Assembly (NCBI GenBank): GCA_964395315.1
Contig: CAYNBI010000002.1
Location: 30,286-94,285, forward strand
Length of the DNA: 64,000 bases
Direction: 5' to 3'
From: CAVORB01 sp964395315
GTDB lineage: Bacteria > Pseudomonadota > Gammaproteobacteria > Chromatiales > Chromatiaceae
A model generated the notes under the pieces. That model made no database searches. It was not told where the DNA came from and saw only the letters and a program-made list of their open reading frames with translations. The position numbers and the translations under genes were made by a program. How positions within the stretch are numbered: the stretch's first letter is position 1; each line of letters opens with the position of its first letter. Below are positions 1 to 10,634 of this stretch, in pieces.

Positions 1-4
1 GGCC

Positions 5-1618
5 ATGGAGACGGCCTGGTCGGACTACCGCCGGGGCCTCTTCGCGGCATTGGGCCCGGACATGAAGGAGCCCAGGCTGGAGTACGCGGCGGAGCACAAC
101 ATCGCCAACCACGCACCCCTCGAGCAAGCGAGCCACGCCCTGACGGAGAGCCTGCGCCGGTGGGCCGCCGCGGAGCACGGCAAGATCGCGCGCATCTCGG
201 CGCTAGTGGTGATCGTCGCCGCCGCAATGGCGTTCCTGGTCCTGGCGATCCTGTACTTCACCGCCCTGGCGCCGCTGAAGCGCACCATCGCCGGGTTCCG
301 CCGAATCGTCCAAGGGGACTTCGGCCATCAGGTAGAGGTAGCGGGGGTCGTCGAGGCGCGCCAGCTCGCCGCTGGGTTCAACGCCCTCTCGGGCCGTTTG
401 CACGTGCTGTTCCAGCTCATCGAACGGCTCCATCAGGGCAACGACCTGGACGAGGTGATTCGCTTTCTCAGCCGCGAGTTCCCCGACCTGCTGCGCATCG
501 ACTGGATCGGGGTCGTCCTGGTGAACGGGGATCACGCGTCGGCGCGCCTGGAGGTCAGCTACCTGGACGGCGAGCCGGAGCGGGTCGGCAAGCGGCTCTT
601 CCTCCTGCGCCGGACCCTGCTGGAGAAGGCCTTGGCGGCGGGCGCGCCCATGCACATTCCAAACATGATCGAGACCGCGGAGCACAATCCCCGATTCGAG
701 TTCCTGCGCTCCCTGGTCGAGCGCGGGCTCAAGGACACCATATTCCTGCCGCTCACACCCCAGACCCAGACGCCGATCCCGGCCGTTGTGGTCTTCTCCA
801 GCCGCACCCCGGACAGCTACGATGAGGCCCACCGGAGATTTCTCGACAACATCGCGCAGCTCGTCACCCACAGCTTCGGCCGCACGGTGCGCTTGGCGGA
901 GCACGGGAGACTGGCCTCCATCGGGGAGTTCGCCTCGGGCATCGCCCATGAGCTGCGCACACCCCTGACCACAATCGGCATGGCCCTGGACTACTTCGAT
1001 CGCCAGAGCATGCCCGACAACGCCGGGAAGCGGCTGGCGCTCGCGCAACGAGAATCGGCGCGCATGCGCCGTCTGCTCGAGGAGATACTGTCCTACGCCA
1101 AGCCGCTCGATCTGCGCCTTCGGCCACTCCGGGCCGGCGAAGCGCTTCTCGCCTTCCTCGACAGTCGCCGAGACCTGGCAACGAGCCGCGATCAACGAAT
1201 CACGATGGAGGGCGGACCCACCGATGCATGGATGATGGCCGATCCGGACAGACTGACCCAGATCTTCGCGAACCTGACGCAGAATGCCTGCGATGCGGCC
1301 CCGGACGGCGCAGAAATCGCATGGAGCGTACAGGATCAGCCGTCATCTGGCATCGTGAGTCTGGCGGTGACGAACCCGGGCCCACCGATTCCGCCCGAGC
1401 TGCTCGCGCGGGTCACGGAGCCTTTCGTCAGTACCAAATCGACGGGAACCGGGCTCGGCCTGGCGATCGTCCGGCGCTTAACGCACGCTCAAGGCGGGGA
1501 GCTGACGATCACTTCGAACGCAGCGGACGGCACACGAGTCCGTCTGTCATTCCCGCGCATGGATGCGCCTGCGCACCCCCAGAAGGAGGCCACAAGCACC
1601 GATGCCGCGGGCAACTGA
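5..1618 (+). CDS. Sensor histidine kinase (HAMP-GAF-HisKA-HATPase), 5' end outside window
   Basis: Membrane sensor kinase that would phosphorylate a response regulator. Residues 1-60 look like the end of a periplasmic helical domain. A membrane segment follows at about 64-88, then HAMP (about 90-140), a GAF-like domain (about 150-290), the H-box GIAHELRTPLTT, the N-box QNACDAA, an F-box (EPFVST) and the G2 box GTGLGLAIV. Only one membrane segment is visible, there is no ribosome binding site before the first ATG, and the frame is open to the window edge, so the real start probably lies upstream. The D-x-G-x-G box is degenerate (VTNPGPPIP). The partner regulator is not in view. Kinase assignment is firm; the signal is unknown. 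Confidence 0.9.
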   Translation: METAWSDYRRGLFAALGPDMKEPRLEYAAEHNIANHAPLEQASHALTESLRRWAAAEHGKIARISALVVIVAAAMAFLVLAILYFTALAPLKRTIAGFRRIVQGDFGHQVEVAGVVEARQLAAGFNALSGRLHVLFQLIERLHQGNDLDEVIRFLSREFPDLLRIDWIGVVLVNGDHASARLEVSYLDGEPERVGKRLFLLRRTLLEKALAAGAPMHIPNMIETAEHNPRFEFLRSLVERGLKDTIFLPLTPQTQTPIPAVVVFSSRTPDSYDEAHRRFLDNIAQLVTHSFGRTVRLAEHGRLASIGEFASGIAHELRTPLTTIGMALDYFDRQSMPDNAGKRLALAQRESARMRRLLEEILSYAKPLDLRLRPLRAGEALLAFLDSRRDLATSRDQRITMEGGPTDAWMMADPDRLTQIFANLTQNACDAAPDGAEIAWSVQDQPSSGIVSLAVTNPGPPIPPELLARVTEPFVSTKSTGTGLGLAIVRRLTHAQGGELTITSNAADGTRVRLSFPRMDAPAHPQKEATSTDAAGN

Positions 1619-1668
1619 GCCAACCCGCGGTGCCGCGCCCGCAGCCACCAGCCCGTGCCGCGGTCAAG

Positions 1669-2133
1669 TTACGCGGCGCGTCGCTTTCGATCGGAGCTCA
1701 ATCCAGCGGTGTCGACGTTGCGGCCTTCTCTCCGCCCTCGCTCCACGAGGTCGGACAGCGAGATGTCGCTCAGGAACTTGAAGATCTCGTCGCTGAGCTC
1801 GTCCCAAAGGGTATGCGTCAAGCAGCGCTTTCCGTCACGGCAGTTCTCCCGCCCACCGCAGCGGGTGAACTCCACCCATTCGTCCACGGCGCAAATGATG
1901 TCCGCGATCGATATCTCGCTCGGCGCCTTGCCCAGATAATAGCCGCCCCCCGGACCCCGCACCCCCCGCACCAGCTGCTTCCCGCGCAGCGCAGCGAACA
2001 GCTGTTCGAGGTACGAGAGGGAGATGCCTTGATTGACCGAGATGTCCGCCAGCGTCACCGGGCCCTTGCCCGACTGAAGCGCAAGGTCAAGCATGGCGGT
2101 AACGGCGTAGCGACCTTTCGTGGAGAGTCTCAT
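1669..2133 (-). CDS. iscR: Fe-S cluster-responsive transcriptional regulator IscR (Rrf2 family)
   Basis: Rrf2-family winged-helix regulator that senses Fe-S status by binding a [2Fe-2S] cluster. The 154-residue protein has the N-terminal winged helix (starts MRLSTKGRYAV; recognition region around residues 25-65) and cluster ligands C92, C98, C104 and H107, the same positions as in E. coli IscR. The usual iscS-iscU-iscA genes do not follow. The gene stands alone and runs convergently into the sensor kinase at the window start. Its promoter contains a sequence fitting a type 1 IscR site, so autorepression by the holo form is likely. The lysine/arginine-rich C-terminus is ordinary for the family. 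Confidence 0.93.
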   Translation of the reverse strand: MRLSTKGRYAVTAMLDLALQSGKGPVTLADISVNQGISLSYLEQLFAALRGKQLVRGVRGPGGGYYLGKAPSEISIADIICAVDEWVEFTRCGGRENCRDGKRCLTHTLWDELSDEIFKFLSDISLSDLVERGRREGRNVDTAGLSSDRKRRAA

Positions 2134-2185
2134 TGTGGTTCTACCTTCGCTTCGGATAAAAACCGATGGAAGCAGTCGGGTTATA

Positions 2186-2219
2186 AGGATAGCGATAGTG
2201 CAGAAAAATAGTCAAGTAT
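2186..2219 (-). promoter_or_regulatory. iscR promoter with type 1 IscR operator
   Basis: Read on the minus strand there is a -35 TTGACT (2210-2215), an 18-base spacer and a -10 TATCCT (2186-2191). Overlapping the -35 is a 25-base element at 2195-2219 with half-site ATACTTGACT, an A/T centre, and CACTAT at the other end. It fits the E. coli type 1 IscR consensus (ATASYYGACTRWWWY then AGTCRRSTAT) fully in the left half and partly in the right half. This would let holo-IscR block its own -35. Confidence 0.7.
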
Positions 2220-2359
2220 TTTCCCGCACTTTTTACCGGCGAACTCCCTAGCCGAGCGCCTTCCGTGCGATTGGTCCCGGAAATCCGCGACAAGTTCCCG
2301 GTTGTCGCGACAGGTCAGGTCAAGGAGCGCGAAGGGACGCTGAAGCGGTCGCCGCCGCC

Positions 2360-2875
2360 TCAGAGGCAGCGCGACAGGAGCTGCCCCCTACCGGGTTCGG
2401 TGGGCGCCGCCCGGCGCGCCGCGAAGCTGTGCCCCTGCCCCAAGCAATAAGTCAGCCATTTGGAGAGAAACAGATTCGCCTTCCACTTTGCCTCCAGGGC
2501 CGGATAGCGATAGTGGCCGTGGATCGGCAAAGCCGTCTGACGCAGATTCACGACCTCGACCTGGGCGGCATCGTGATACGCGCGCAACAATGCGTCGGGA
2601 TCAGCCTCGGGGATCCGATGCACCCCCGCGTCGCCGTGAGGAAAGAAATAGGTCAGTCGCAGCAGGCTGGTGAAGGGGGATTGCTCGATGATCTCCAGAT
2701 GTAGCTCTAGCCCCGCCGCCCGGCGCGAGATGAATTCGCCCCGCATGTTCTTCAGGTCGGGGACGAGTCGCCGTAACGCGAGATAATTTTCCTCGCACAG
2801 CCCCATCAGGTCGCCCACCGTGGGACGCCCGCAAGTGACACACTGCGTCGCCCACGGATAACGGGGTTCCCGCAT
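2360..2875 (-). CDS. DUF1249 family protein (YqiB-like)
   Basis: Soluble protein of the DUF1249 family (E. coli YqiB), of unknown biochemical role. It is 171 residues long and carries the family features: an N-terminal NYLAL segment, the central LRLTYFF strand, and the region around RIPEADPDALLRAYHDAAQ near residues 90-105. The C-terminal segment KWKANLFLSKWL is also typical. A CVTCGRP CxxC is present near residues 12-18. It lies 94 bases downstream of thioredoxin on the same strand and may be cotranscribed. The last 25 residues are basic and extend past the conserved region. A later start (M24, before GLCEENYLAL) is possible. Confidence 0.8.
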   Translation of the reverse strand: MREPRYPWATQCVTCGRPTVGDLMGLCEENYLALRRLVPDLKNMRGEFISRRAAGLELHLEIIEQSPFTSLLRLTYFFPHGDAGVHRIPEADPDALLRAYHDAAQVEVVNLRQTALPIHGHYRYPALEAKWKANLFLSKWLTYCLGQGHSFAARRAAPTEPGRGQLLSRCL

Positions 2876-2969
2876 GGGGTTAAGCGTACAACTGCCCAGG
2901 GATGGCGCGTGATCCTTCGCGGCAAGCAGGACAAAAGAGACGCCGACGGTCGCTCACCGGCAGGGTACC

Positions 2970-3341
2970 TCAGGCATGGCTCTTCTGCTGAGCTTCCACC
3001 TGCCGCCGCACCTCGGCCATGTCGAGCTCGCGGGCCTTGTCAAGGAGTTGCCGGAACGAGCCTTCCGGCAGAGCGCCCGGCTGGGCGAAGATGATGATCT
3101 GCTCGCGGAAGATCATCAGTGTGGGGATGGAGCGGATCTGAAAGTGGGCGGCGATTTCTTGCTCGTCCTCGGTGTTGACCTTGGCGAACACGACATCGTC
3201 GTGATCGGCCGAGACCTTGTCGTACACCGGTGCGAAGGAGCGGCAGGGTCCACACCAGGGGGCCCAGAAATCGACGATCACAAAATCGTTGTCATGGATC
3301 GTCTGCTCGAAGTTGTCTTTCGTGAGTTCTACGACAGCCAT
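2970..3341 (-). CDS. Thioredoxin family protein
   Basis: Cytoplasmic dithiol-disulfide oxidoreductase. The 123-residue protein has a complete thioredoxin fold with the redox site FWAPWCGPC (C30, C33), the cis-proline region RSIPTLMIF near residues 71-79, and no signal peptide. It is about 14 residues longer at the C-terminus than E. coli TrxA, with a charged helical tail. A rho-independent terminator separates it from adk upstream, so it probably has its own promoter in 3342-3460. DUF1249 follows. It resembles stand-alone thioredoxins that act as general reductants; a specific partner cannot be named. Confidence 0.92.
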   Translation of the reverse strand: MAVVELTKDNFEQTIHDNDFVIVDFWAPWCGPCRSFAPVYDKVSADHDDVVFAKVNTEDEQEIAAHFQIRSIPTLMIFREQIIIFAQPGALPEGSFRQLLDKARELDMAEVRRQVEAQQKSHA

Positions 3342-3460
3342 TGGATTTACCTTCTTTCCAGACTTGGCGCTGAATACTAGCAGATAATCCTCACGTGCCG
3401 CAGTTCCCCGCCTCGCTCAGACGGAAGGGCGAGGGGCGAAGGCCCGCTGAGGCGGTGCCG

Positions 3461-3485
3461 AAAAAAACCGGGCAGCGCCCGGTTT
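3461..3485 (-). terminator. Rho-independent terminator after adk
   Basis: Read on the minus strand, a perfect 9-base stem (AAACCGGGC with GCCCGGTTT, 3-base loop) runs into a T run formed by the A run at 3461-3467. It lies 26 bases past the adk stop codon and upstream of the thioredoxin gene, so it should end adk transcription. Confidence 0.85.
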
Positions 3486-3510
3486 CTCGTATTCGGAGCG
3501 GCGGTGAAGA

Positions 3511-4167
3511 TCAGGCCCCGAGACCGCCGAAGATCTGGTCGCGGATGTCGGTCACGCCCCCGATGCCGTGGACCTTCACGTACCTGGGCGCTCCCTCGCC
3601 ACCTTCCTCGGCCCATTTCGAATAATAGGCGATCAGGGGCTCCGTTTGGTCATGGTAGACCTTGAGCCGCGCCTTGACGGTCTCCTCCTTGTCGTCGTCA
3701 CGCTGGATCAGCGGCTCACCGGTGACGTCGTCCTTGCCCTCCTCCTTGGGCGGGTTGTAGATGACGTGATAAGTGCGCCCGGAAGCCAAGTGCGCCCGGC
3801 GGCCGGACATGCGCTTGACGATCTCCTCGTCCGGCACGTCGATCTCCACCACGGCGTCGACGAAAATGCGCGCGTCTTTCAGTGCATCCGCCTGGGCCAG
3901 GGTCCGGGGGAAGCCGTCGAACAGGAAGCCGTTCTTGCAATCGTCCTCCTTGATGCGCTCCTTGACCATGCCCAGGATGATGTCGTCCGAGACCAGTCCG
4001 CCCTCGTCCATGATCTTCTTGGCCGCCTTTCCGAGCTCGCTCCCGGCCTTGACGTGGGCCCGCAGCATATCGCCCGTGGAGATCTGGGGAATGCCGAATT
4101 TTTCCTTGATGAAGCCGGCCTGCGTGCCCTTACCGGCACCTGGACCGCCAAGCAGAATGATGCGCAT
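3511..4167 (-). CDS. adk: Adenylate kinase
   Basis: Catalyses ATP + AMP to 2 ADP in the cytoplasm. The 218-residue protein has the P-loop GGPGAGKGT (residues 7-15), the AMP-binding QISTGDMLR, the FDGFPRT motif near residues 84-90 and a long-form LID domain (about 120-160). The LID lacks the four cysteines of zinc-binding kinases, as usual in Gram-negative bacteria. Start codon, length and motifs all fit. It is monocistronic, with a terminator immediately downstream and a 395-base non-coding stretch upstream that should hold its promoter. Confidence 0.97.
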   Translation of the reverse strand: MRIILLGGPGAGKGTQAGFIKEKFGIPQISTGDMLRAHVKAGSELGKAAKKIMDEGGLVSDDIILGMVKERIKEDDCKNGFLFDGFPRTLAQADALKDARIFVDAVVEIDVPDEEIVKRMSGRRAHLASGRTYHVIYNPPKEEGKDDVTGEPLIQRDDDKEETVKARLKVYHDQTEPLIAYYSKWAEEGGEGAPRYVKVHGIGGVTDIRDQIFGGLGA

Positions 4168-4562
4168 CTTGTATCGCTCCTCGAAATCGAATGGATCGCT
4201 GGCCCCGGGGAAACGCCGAGCTGTTCAGCGCCTTCCGCGGCACATGTAAGTGCTGTTCCCGGCCAGGATGGACGATGATCAGCGTCACCCGGGAACCCAC
4301 CTCGCGAGGATCGTTATCGAGGGCCAGGGCTCCGGGCACGCGGGTTATCGGTCTGTAGACGGCGCAAGGCGCACGCCGTCGGTAGATCTCTCTCCTGACG
4401 GGCTGGCAGTCTGCCACAGGCTGGGGCGGGAGGCCATTCCGTAGAATCCATGAGGCAATACAGCCGCCTTATCCATTCGAAGCCCGAACGGGGAGGGGCG
4501 ATCGCGGATGCCTGCCGCCGGTTGCGCGTCCTTGCGCCGGGGTTCGGCATTCCCCGCTATTC
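4168..4562. other. Intergenic region between htpG and adk, no gene seen
   Basis: No reading frame here has family features, a credible ribosome binding site or neighbour-like codon use. There is a modest dyad at 4358-4380 (GACGGCG with CGCCGTC around a 9-base loop). It probably holds the htpG 3' region and the adk promoter. Confidence 0.5.
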
Positions 4563-6488
<1,926 letters not shown>

Positions 6489-6623
6489 GTCTCTGCTCTG
6501 CCCTCTATTTCAGTGTTTCGTGATGAACCAAGATGCTGGCGGCGCTACAATGCGCGCACCGGCACGCCTTCGGCGCGTTGATCAATGTAGTCAATGTCAT
6601 CCAATATCAAGGGTTTTTCGAAC

Positions 6624-8258
6624 ATGGAAGCGAAACTCGTCGCCACCCGTCCGTTCGAGGGCCAGCGCCCCGGAACATCCGGACTGCGCAAGAAGGTCAA
6701 GGTCTTCGCGCAGCCGCACTACCTCGAGAATTTCGTGCAGGCCATCTTCGATACCCAGAAGGATCTGAACCAAGGCACCCTGGTGGTGGGCGGCGACGGC
6801 CGCTACTACAACCGCACCGCCATCCAGACCATCCTGCGCATGGCAGCCGCCAACGGCGTCTCCAAGGTGCTCGTGGGGCAAGGCGGCATCCTGTCCACCC
6901 CGGCCGCGTCCTGCGTGATCCGCAAGTACAAGACCCAGGGCGGCATTATCCTATCGGCCAGCCACAATCCCGGCGGACCCGACGAGGACTTCGGGATCAA
7001 GTTCAACGTGCCCTCCGGGGGCCCTGCGCCCGAGGCAGTGACGGAGGCCATCTTCGGACGAACCCAGGTGATCGAGAACTACCGCACCCTCGACGCGCCC
7101 GACCTCGATCTCGACCGCCTCGGCACGGCTCAGGTTGGACCCATGACGGTGGAGGTTATCGACCCGGTCAACGACTACGCGGACCTGATGCAGTCCCTGT
7201 TCGACTTCAACGCCATCCATCAGCTCTTCAACTCGGGCCTCTTCCGCATGCGTTTCGACGCCATGCACGCGGTGACCGGCCCTTACGCTGTGGAGATCCT
7301 GGAGAACCGCATCGGCGCGGAGCCGGGCACGGTGATGAACGGCGTGCCGCAGGAGGACTTCGGCGGCGGTCATCCTGATCCCAACCTCGCCCACGCCAAG
7401 GAGCTGGTCGCCATGACCCAGGGCACGGACGGGCTCGACTTCGCCGCCGCCTCCGACGGGGACGGCGATCGGAATATGATCCTGGGCAAGAATTTCTTCG
7501 TCACCCCCAGCGACAGTCTGGCGGTGCTGGCGGCCAATGCCCACCATGCTCCCGGCTACCGGGACGGCATCGTCGGCATCGCCCGCTCCATGCCCACCAG
7601 CCAGGCCGCCGACCGGGTGGCCGAGCAGCTCGGCATCGAATGCTACGAGACCCCGACGGGCTGGAAGTTTTTCGGCAACCTGCTCGACGCCGGCCGCATC
7701 ACCCTATGCGGCGAGGAGAGCTTCGGCACCGGCTCCGACCACGTGCGCGAGAAGGACGGCCTCTGGGCGGTGCTCTTCTGGCTGAATCTGCTGGCGGCGC
7801 GCAAGCAGTCCGTAGCCGACTTGGTGCGGGAGCACTGGCGCCGCTTCGGCCGCAACTTCTACACCCGCCACGACTACGAGGGCGTGGACACGGACGCGGC
7901 CGAAGGTCTCATGGATCACCTGCGAAGTCAGCTCGCGGGCCTGCCGGGGAGGACCCTCGGCGCGCTCACGGTCAAGTACGCCGACGACTTCGCCTACACG
8001 GATCCCGTGGACGCCAGCCGCTCCGAGAAGCAGGGCATTCGCATCGGCTTCGAGGACGGATCGCGCATCGTCTTCCGCCTCTCGGGCACCGGTACCCAGG
8101 GCGCCACGCTGCGGGTGTACCTCGAGTCCTACGAGCCCGACCCAGCCGGCCATGACCGCGAGACCCAGGAGGCGATGCGGCCCCTCATCCTCATCGCCGG
8201 CGAGCTCGCGCAGATCGAGGCGCGGACCGGGAGGGCCGGGCCCGACGTCGTGACCTGA
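6624..8258 (+). CDS. pgm: Phosphoglucomutase, alpha-D-glucose phosphate-specific
   Basis: Interconverts glucose 1-phosphate and glucose 6-phosphate, linking glycolysis to glycogen and sugar-nucleotide synthesis. The protein has the phosphoserine loop ILSASHNPGG, the metal-binding SDGDGDRNM and the sugar-binding GEESFGTGSDH, and ends with a phosphate-binding domain (RLSGTGTQGATLR). I use the ATG at 6624 because MEAKLVATRPFEGQRPGTSG aligns with family N-termini and AAGGG lies upstream. An ATG at 6594 in the same frame lacks a binding site. Length is 544 residues, normal for the long alpha-PGM type. It stands alone between htpG and a two-component pair. Confidence 0.95.
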   Translation: MEAKLVATRPFEGQRPGTSGLRKKVKVFAQPHYLENFVQAIFDTQKDLNQGTLVVGGDGRYYNRTAIQTILRMAAANGVSKVLVGQGGILSTPAASCVIRKYKTQGGIILSASHNPGGPDEDFGIKFNVPSGGPAPEAVTEAIFGRTQVIENYRTLDAPDLDLDRLGTAQVGPMTVEVIDPVNDYADLMQSLFDFNAIHQLFNSGLFRMRFDAMHAVTGPYAVEILENRIGAEPGTVMNGVPQEDFGGGHPDPNLAHAKELVAMTQGTDGLDFAAASDGDGDRNMILGKNFFVTPSDSLAVLAANAHHAPGYRDGIVGIARSMPTSQAADRVAEQLGIECYETPTGWKFFGNLLDAGRITLCGEESFGTGSDHVREKDGLWAVLFWLNLLAARKQSVADLVREHWRRFGRNFYTRHDYEGVDTDAAEGLMDHLRSQLAGLPGRTLGALTVKYADDFAYTDPVDASRSEKQGIRIGFEDGSRIVFRLSGTGTQGATLRVYLESYEPDPAGHDRETQEAMRPLILIAGELAQIEARTGRAGPDVVT

Positions 8259-8292
8259 GCCAACGACTGCGGCGACGCGCGCATCCCCGGGG

Positions 8293-8667
8293 CTACGAGT
8301 CCGCCCGCGCGAAGATGTCCCGCAGCTTCCGCTCGAGCTGCTCGCCGTCAACCGGCTTGGGAAGATAATCGAAGTCTTCGGGCAGCTCGCCGTGGCGGCG
8401 GATTTCCTCGCGCGTGTACGCCGAGACGAAAAGCGTGGGGATGCGATACTTCCGGGAGATGATCTCCGCCGCCTGCACCCCGTTCATCTCGCCCTTGAGC
8501 CCTACGTCCATGATGACGAGATCTGGCCGCAGCGCGTCCGCCTTCGCCGCCGCCTCGATCCCAGTGCTCGCGGTGCCGACCACCCGGTGCCCCATCCTCT
8601 GGACGCAACGCGTGAGGAACAGGCTGGAGACCATCTCATCCTCGACCACGAGCACCGATCGGATCAT
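8293..8667 (-). CDS. Single-domain response regulator (CheY-like receiver)
   Basis: A stand-alone phosphoreceiver of 124 residues with no output domain. It has the acidic pocket (VVEDE, residues 7-11), the phosphoacceptor aspartate in LVIMDVGLKG, the switch residue region FVSAYT and the conserved lysine in YLPKPV. It starts 12 bases after the kinase at 8680-10440 on the same strand, so the two form an operon and almost certainly a phosphorelay pair. The sequence resembles receivers paired with HisKA_2/HWE-type kinases. Output is presumably by protein-protein interaction with something outside this window. Confidence 0.9.
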   Translation of the reverse strand: MIRSVLVVEDEMVSSLFLTRCVQRMGHRVVGTASTGIEAAAKADALRPDLVIMDVGLKGEMNGVQAAEIISRKYRIPTLFVSAYTREEIRRHGELPEDFDYLPKPVDGEQLERKLRDIFARADS

Positions 8668-8679
8668 CGGTCCTTTCCG

Positions 8680-10440
8680 TCAGAAGGAAACCCGGAACCG
8701 GGTCCCGCTTCCCGGCTCCAGAGCAACCTCACCCGCCAGCTGCTGAACCAATGCATCGACGAGCTGCAGACCCAAGGAGGTCGCGTGGCGCCAGTCGAGC
8801 CCTTCCGGCATCCCCACTCCATCGTCTTCCACCGAGAGACTGGTTCGGCCGTCCTGCTCGAAGACACGCAAGCGGATGGTGCCGCTGCGCTCCTGCGGGA
8901 ACGCGTGCTTGAGGCAGTTGGATACCAACTCGCTGACGATCTGACTGCAGGCAATCGCCTGATCGATATGCAGCCGGACGGGTTGCAGATCGGTGACGAG
9001 CCGCAATCGGCTGGAATCGAGGCCATAGGTGGCGATCATGTCCTCCACCAGGGACCGGATGAAGCCATCGAACGGGACATTCGCCAGATCCGAGCCCTGG
9101 TAGAGTCGGTCGTGGATCTGCGCCATCAACTGGATGCGCCGCCCGCTCTCGCCGAGGGCCGCCACCGTCTCGGGGTCCGCCGCGTGCATCGCCTGCAGGG
9201 ACAGCAGGCTGGCGACAACCTGGAGATTGTTCTTGACCCGGTGGTGAATCTCGCGCAGCAGCACCTCCTTTTCCTTCAGCGACTGCCGGATGCGCTCCTC
9301 CGAGAGCTTGCGCTCGGTGATGTCCTGCAGGATTCCGGAAAGTCGAACCGAATTGCCGTCCCCATCGAACATCGGGGAACCCTTGCAGGAGATCCAACGC
9401 AATTCGCCATCGGGCCGCAGAACGCGGTACTCGAAGCTGTGCTCCCGACCCGCCCGCAAGGAAGTCGCGAGAGAGGATCCCAGCGCGTCCGCGTCGTCCG
9501 GGTGAATCACCGTCTTCGCACTGGGGACGCAGGGTCGGACCGACGGTTCCAGCCCCAGGATGCGATAGATCTCATCCGACCAGGTCATGGATGACAGGTC
9601 CGACTCGAGCGTCCAGTAGCCCAGGTTGGCGTACGCCTGGGCCTGGCGCAGGCGGCGCTCGCTCTCCTCCAGCGCATCCTCCGCCTGCTTGCGCTGGGTG
9701 ATGTCGCGCGAAACCACCAGCAGCTGCTCTACCCGGTGGTCTTCTCCGCAGATCGGCGTGACCACGACATCCCACCATTTCGGGGTGCCGTCACTCGTGC
9801 TGGCCAGACCGGTGAATCTGCCCTCGCGACCGCCGAGCGCAGCGCGGATCGCGCTCCGCCTGGCATCCCTGTCGCCCTCTCCCCAGAAGTCGTCGTAGGC
9901 ACTGCCGAGGTATGGCCCAATGTCCTCGATGTTCAGCAGCCGCTGTCCGGCCTCGTTCATGTAGAGGAGGCGTCCGTCGAGATCCAGCACCTTGATGCAG
10001 TCGCAGCTGCTCTGGATGATCCCCTTGTTGAAGCGCTCGCTCGCCCTCAGGCTGTCGTCGGCCCTCTTTCGAGCCGTGATGTTGACGGCGATCTCGACGT
10101 GCAGGGTGCGCCCGTCCGGCCAGATCACCGCCTCGTCGCGGCAATCGAACCAGTCGCCGGTTACCGGGTCCTCGTATTCCCACCGGTAAAGGCCACGCGG
10201 CTTGCCGTCGGCATCCACCAGCAGGCCACGGTTACAGAAGGGGCAGGTGTCGCAGCTACCGGATCGGAGATACTCAGAGCAGCGCTTGTCCCTGAAGTCA
10301 GTGCCCCACCGCTCTTTGGCGTACCTGTTGAGAAACACCACCTCGTCCGAGTAAAGGTCGGCCACGTAGATCGCGACATCCAGGTGCTCGCTCATCGCCC
10401 AGCAGGGATTCGGGGATCGAATGTCTTGGTCTGGCACCAC
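8680..10440 (-). CDS. Multi-PAS sensor histidine kinase (HisKA_2 type)
   Basis: Soluble sensor kinase of 586 residues with no membrane segment. There are three PAS domains (about 15-125, 130-255, 265-380), then a HisKA_2 phosphoacceptor (LREIHHRVKNNLQ) and an HATPase with NCLKHAF and VEDDGVGMP. The first PAS carries an unusual cysteine cluster (C54, C63, C66, C69; SCDTCPFC) that recurs in the hybrid kinase at 37961-40960. The start is a GTG with GGAGG nine bases upstream. It is cotranscribed with the receiver at 8293-8667, its likely partner. A cytoplasmic redox, ligand or metal signal is possible, but none is proven. Confidence 0.92.
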   Translation of the reverse strand: MVPDQDIRSPNPCWAMSEHLDVAIYVADLYSDEVVFLNRYAKERWGTDFRDKRCSEYLRSGSCDTCPFCNRGLLVDADGKPRGLYRWEYEDPVTGDWFDCRDEAVIWPDGRTLHVEIAVNITARKRADDSLRASERFNKGIIQSSCDCIKVLDLDGRLLYMNEAGQRLLNIEDIGPYLGSAYDDFWGEGDRDARRSAIRAALGGREGRFTGLASTSDGTPKWWDVVVTPICGEDHRVEQLLVVSRDITQRKQAEDALEESERRLRQAQAYANLGYWTLESDLSSMTWSDEIYRILGLEPSVRPCVPSAKTVIHPDDADALGSSLATSLRAGREHSFEYRVLRPDGELRWISCKGSPMFDGDGNSVRLSGILQDITERKLSEERIRQSLKEKEVLLREIHHRVKNNLQVVASLLSLQAMHAADPETVAALGESGRRIQLMAQIHDRLYQGSDLANVPFDGFIRSLVEDMIATYGLDSSRLRLVTDLQPVRLHIDQAIACSQIVSELVSNCLKHAFPQERSGTIRLRVFEQDGRTSLSVEDDGVGMPEGLDWRHATSLGLQLVDALVQQLAGEVALEPGSGTRFRVSF

Positions 10441-10634
10441 GAAGATCCGCCTCCGGTGTCTCGCTGAAGCCTCTGTTTTCTTGGAAGCTTAGACCGCCGC
10501 ACGCGAAATCGCCCGGTCGGGCAGGATCCGCAAGGCGCGCCCGGGCGCGGGCCAGGCACCCTCGCCGCCGGACCCGGGCTGCGTAGGGACTTGTGAGGGA
10601 GCTGTTCGCGGCGCAGGACGGATTGCCCGCGCCC

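Noticed and set aside
4358..4380. Hairpin between htpG and adk as a terminator
   Set aside because: Nine-base loop and no T run on either strand.
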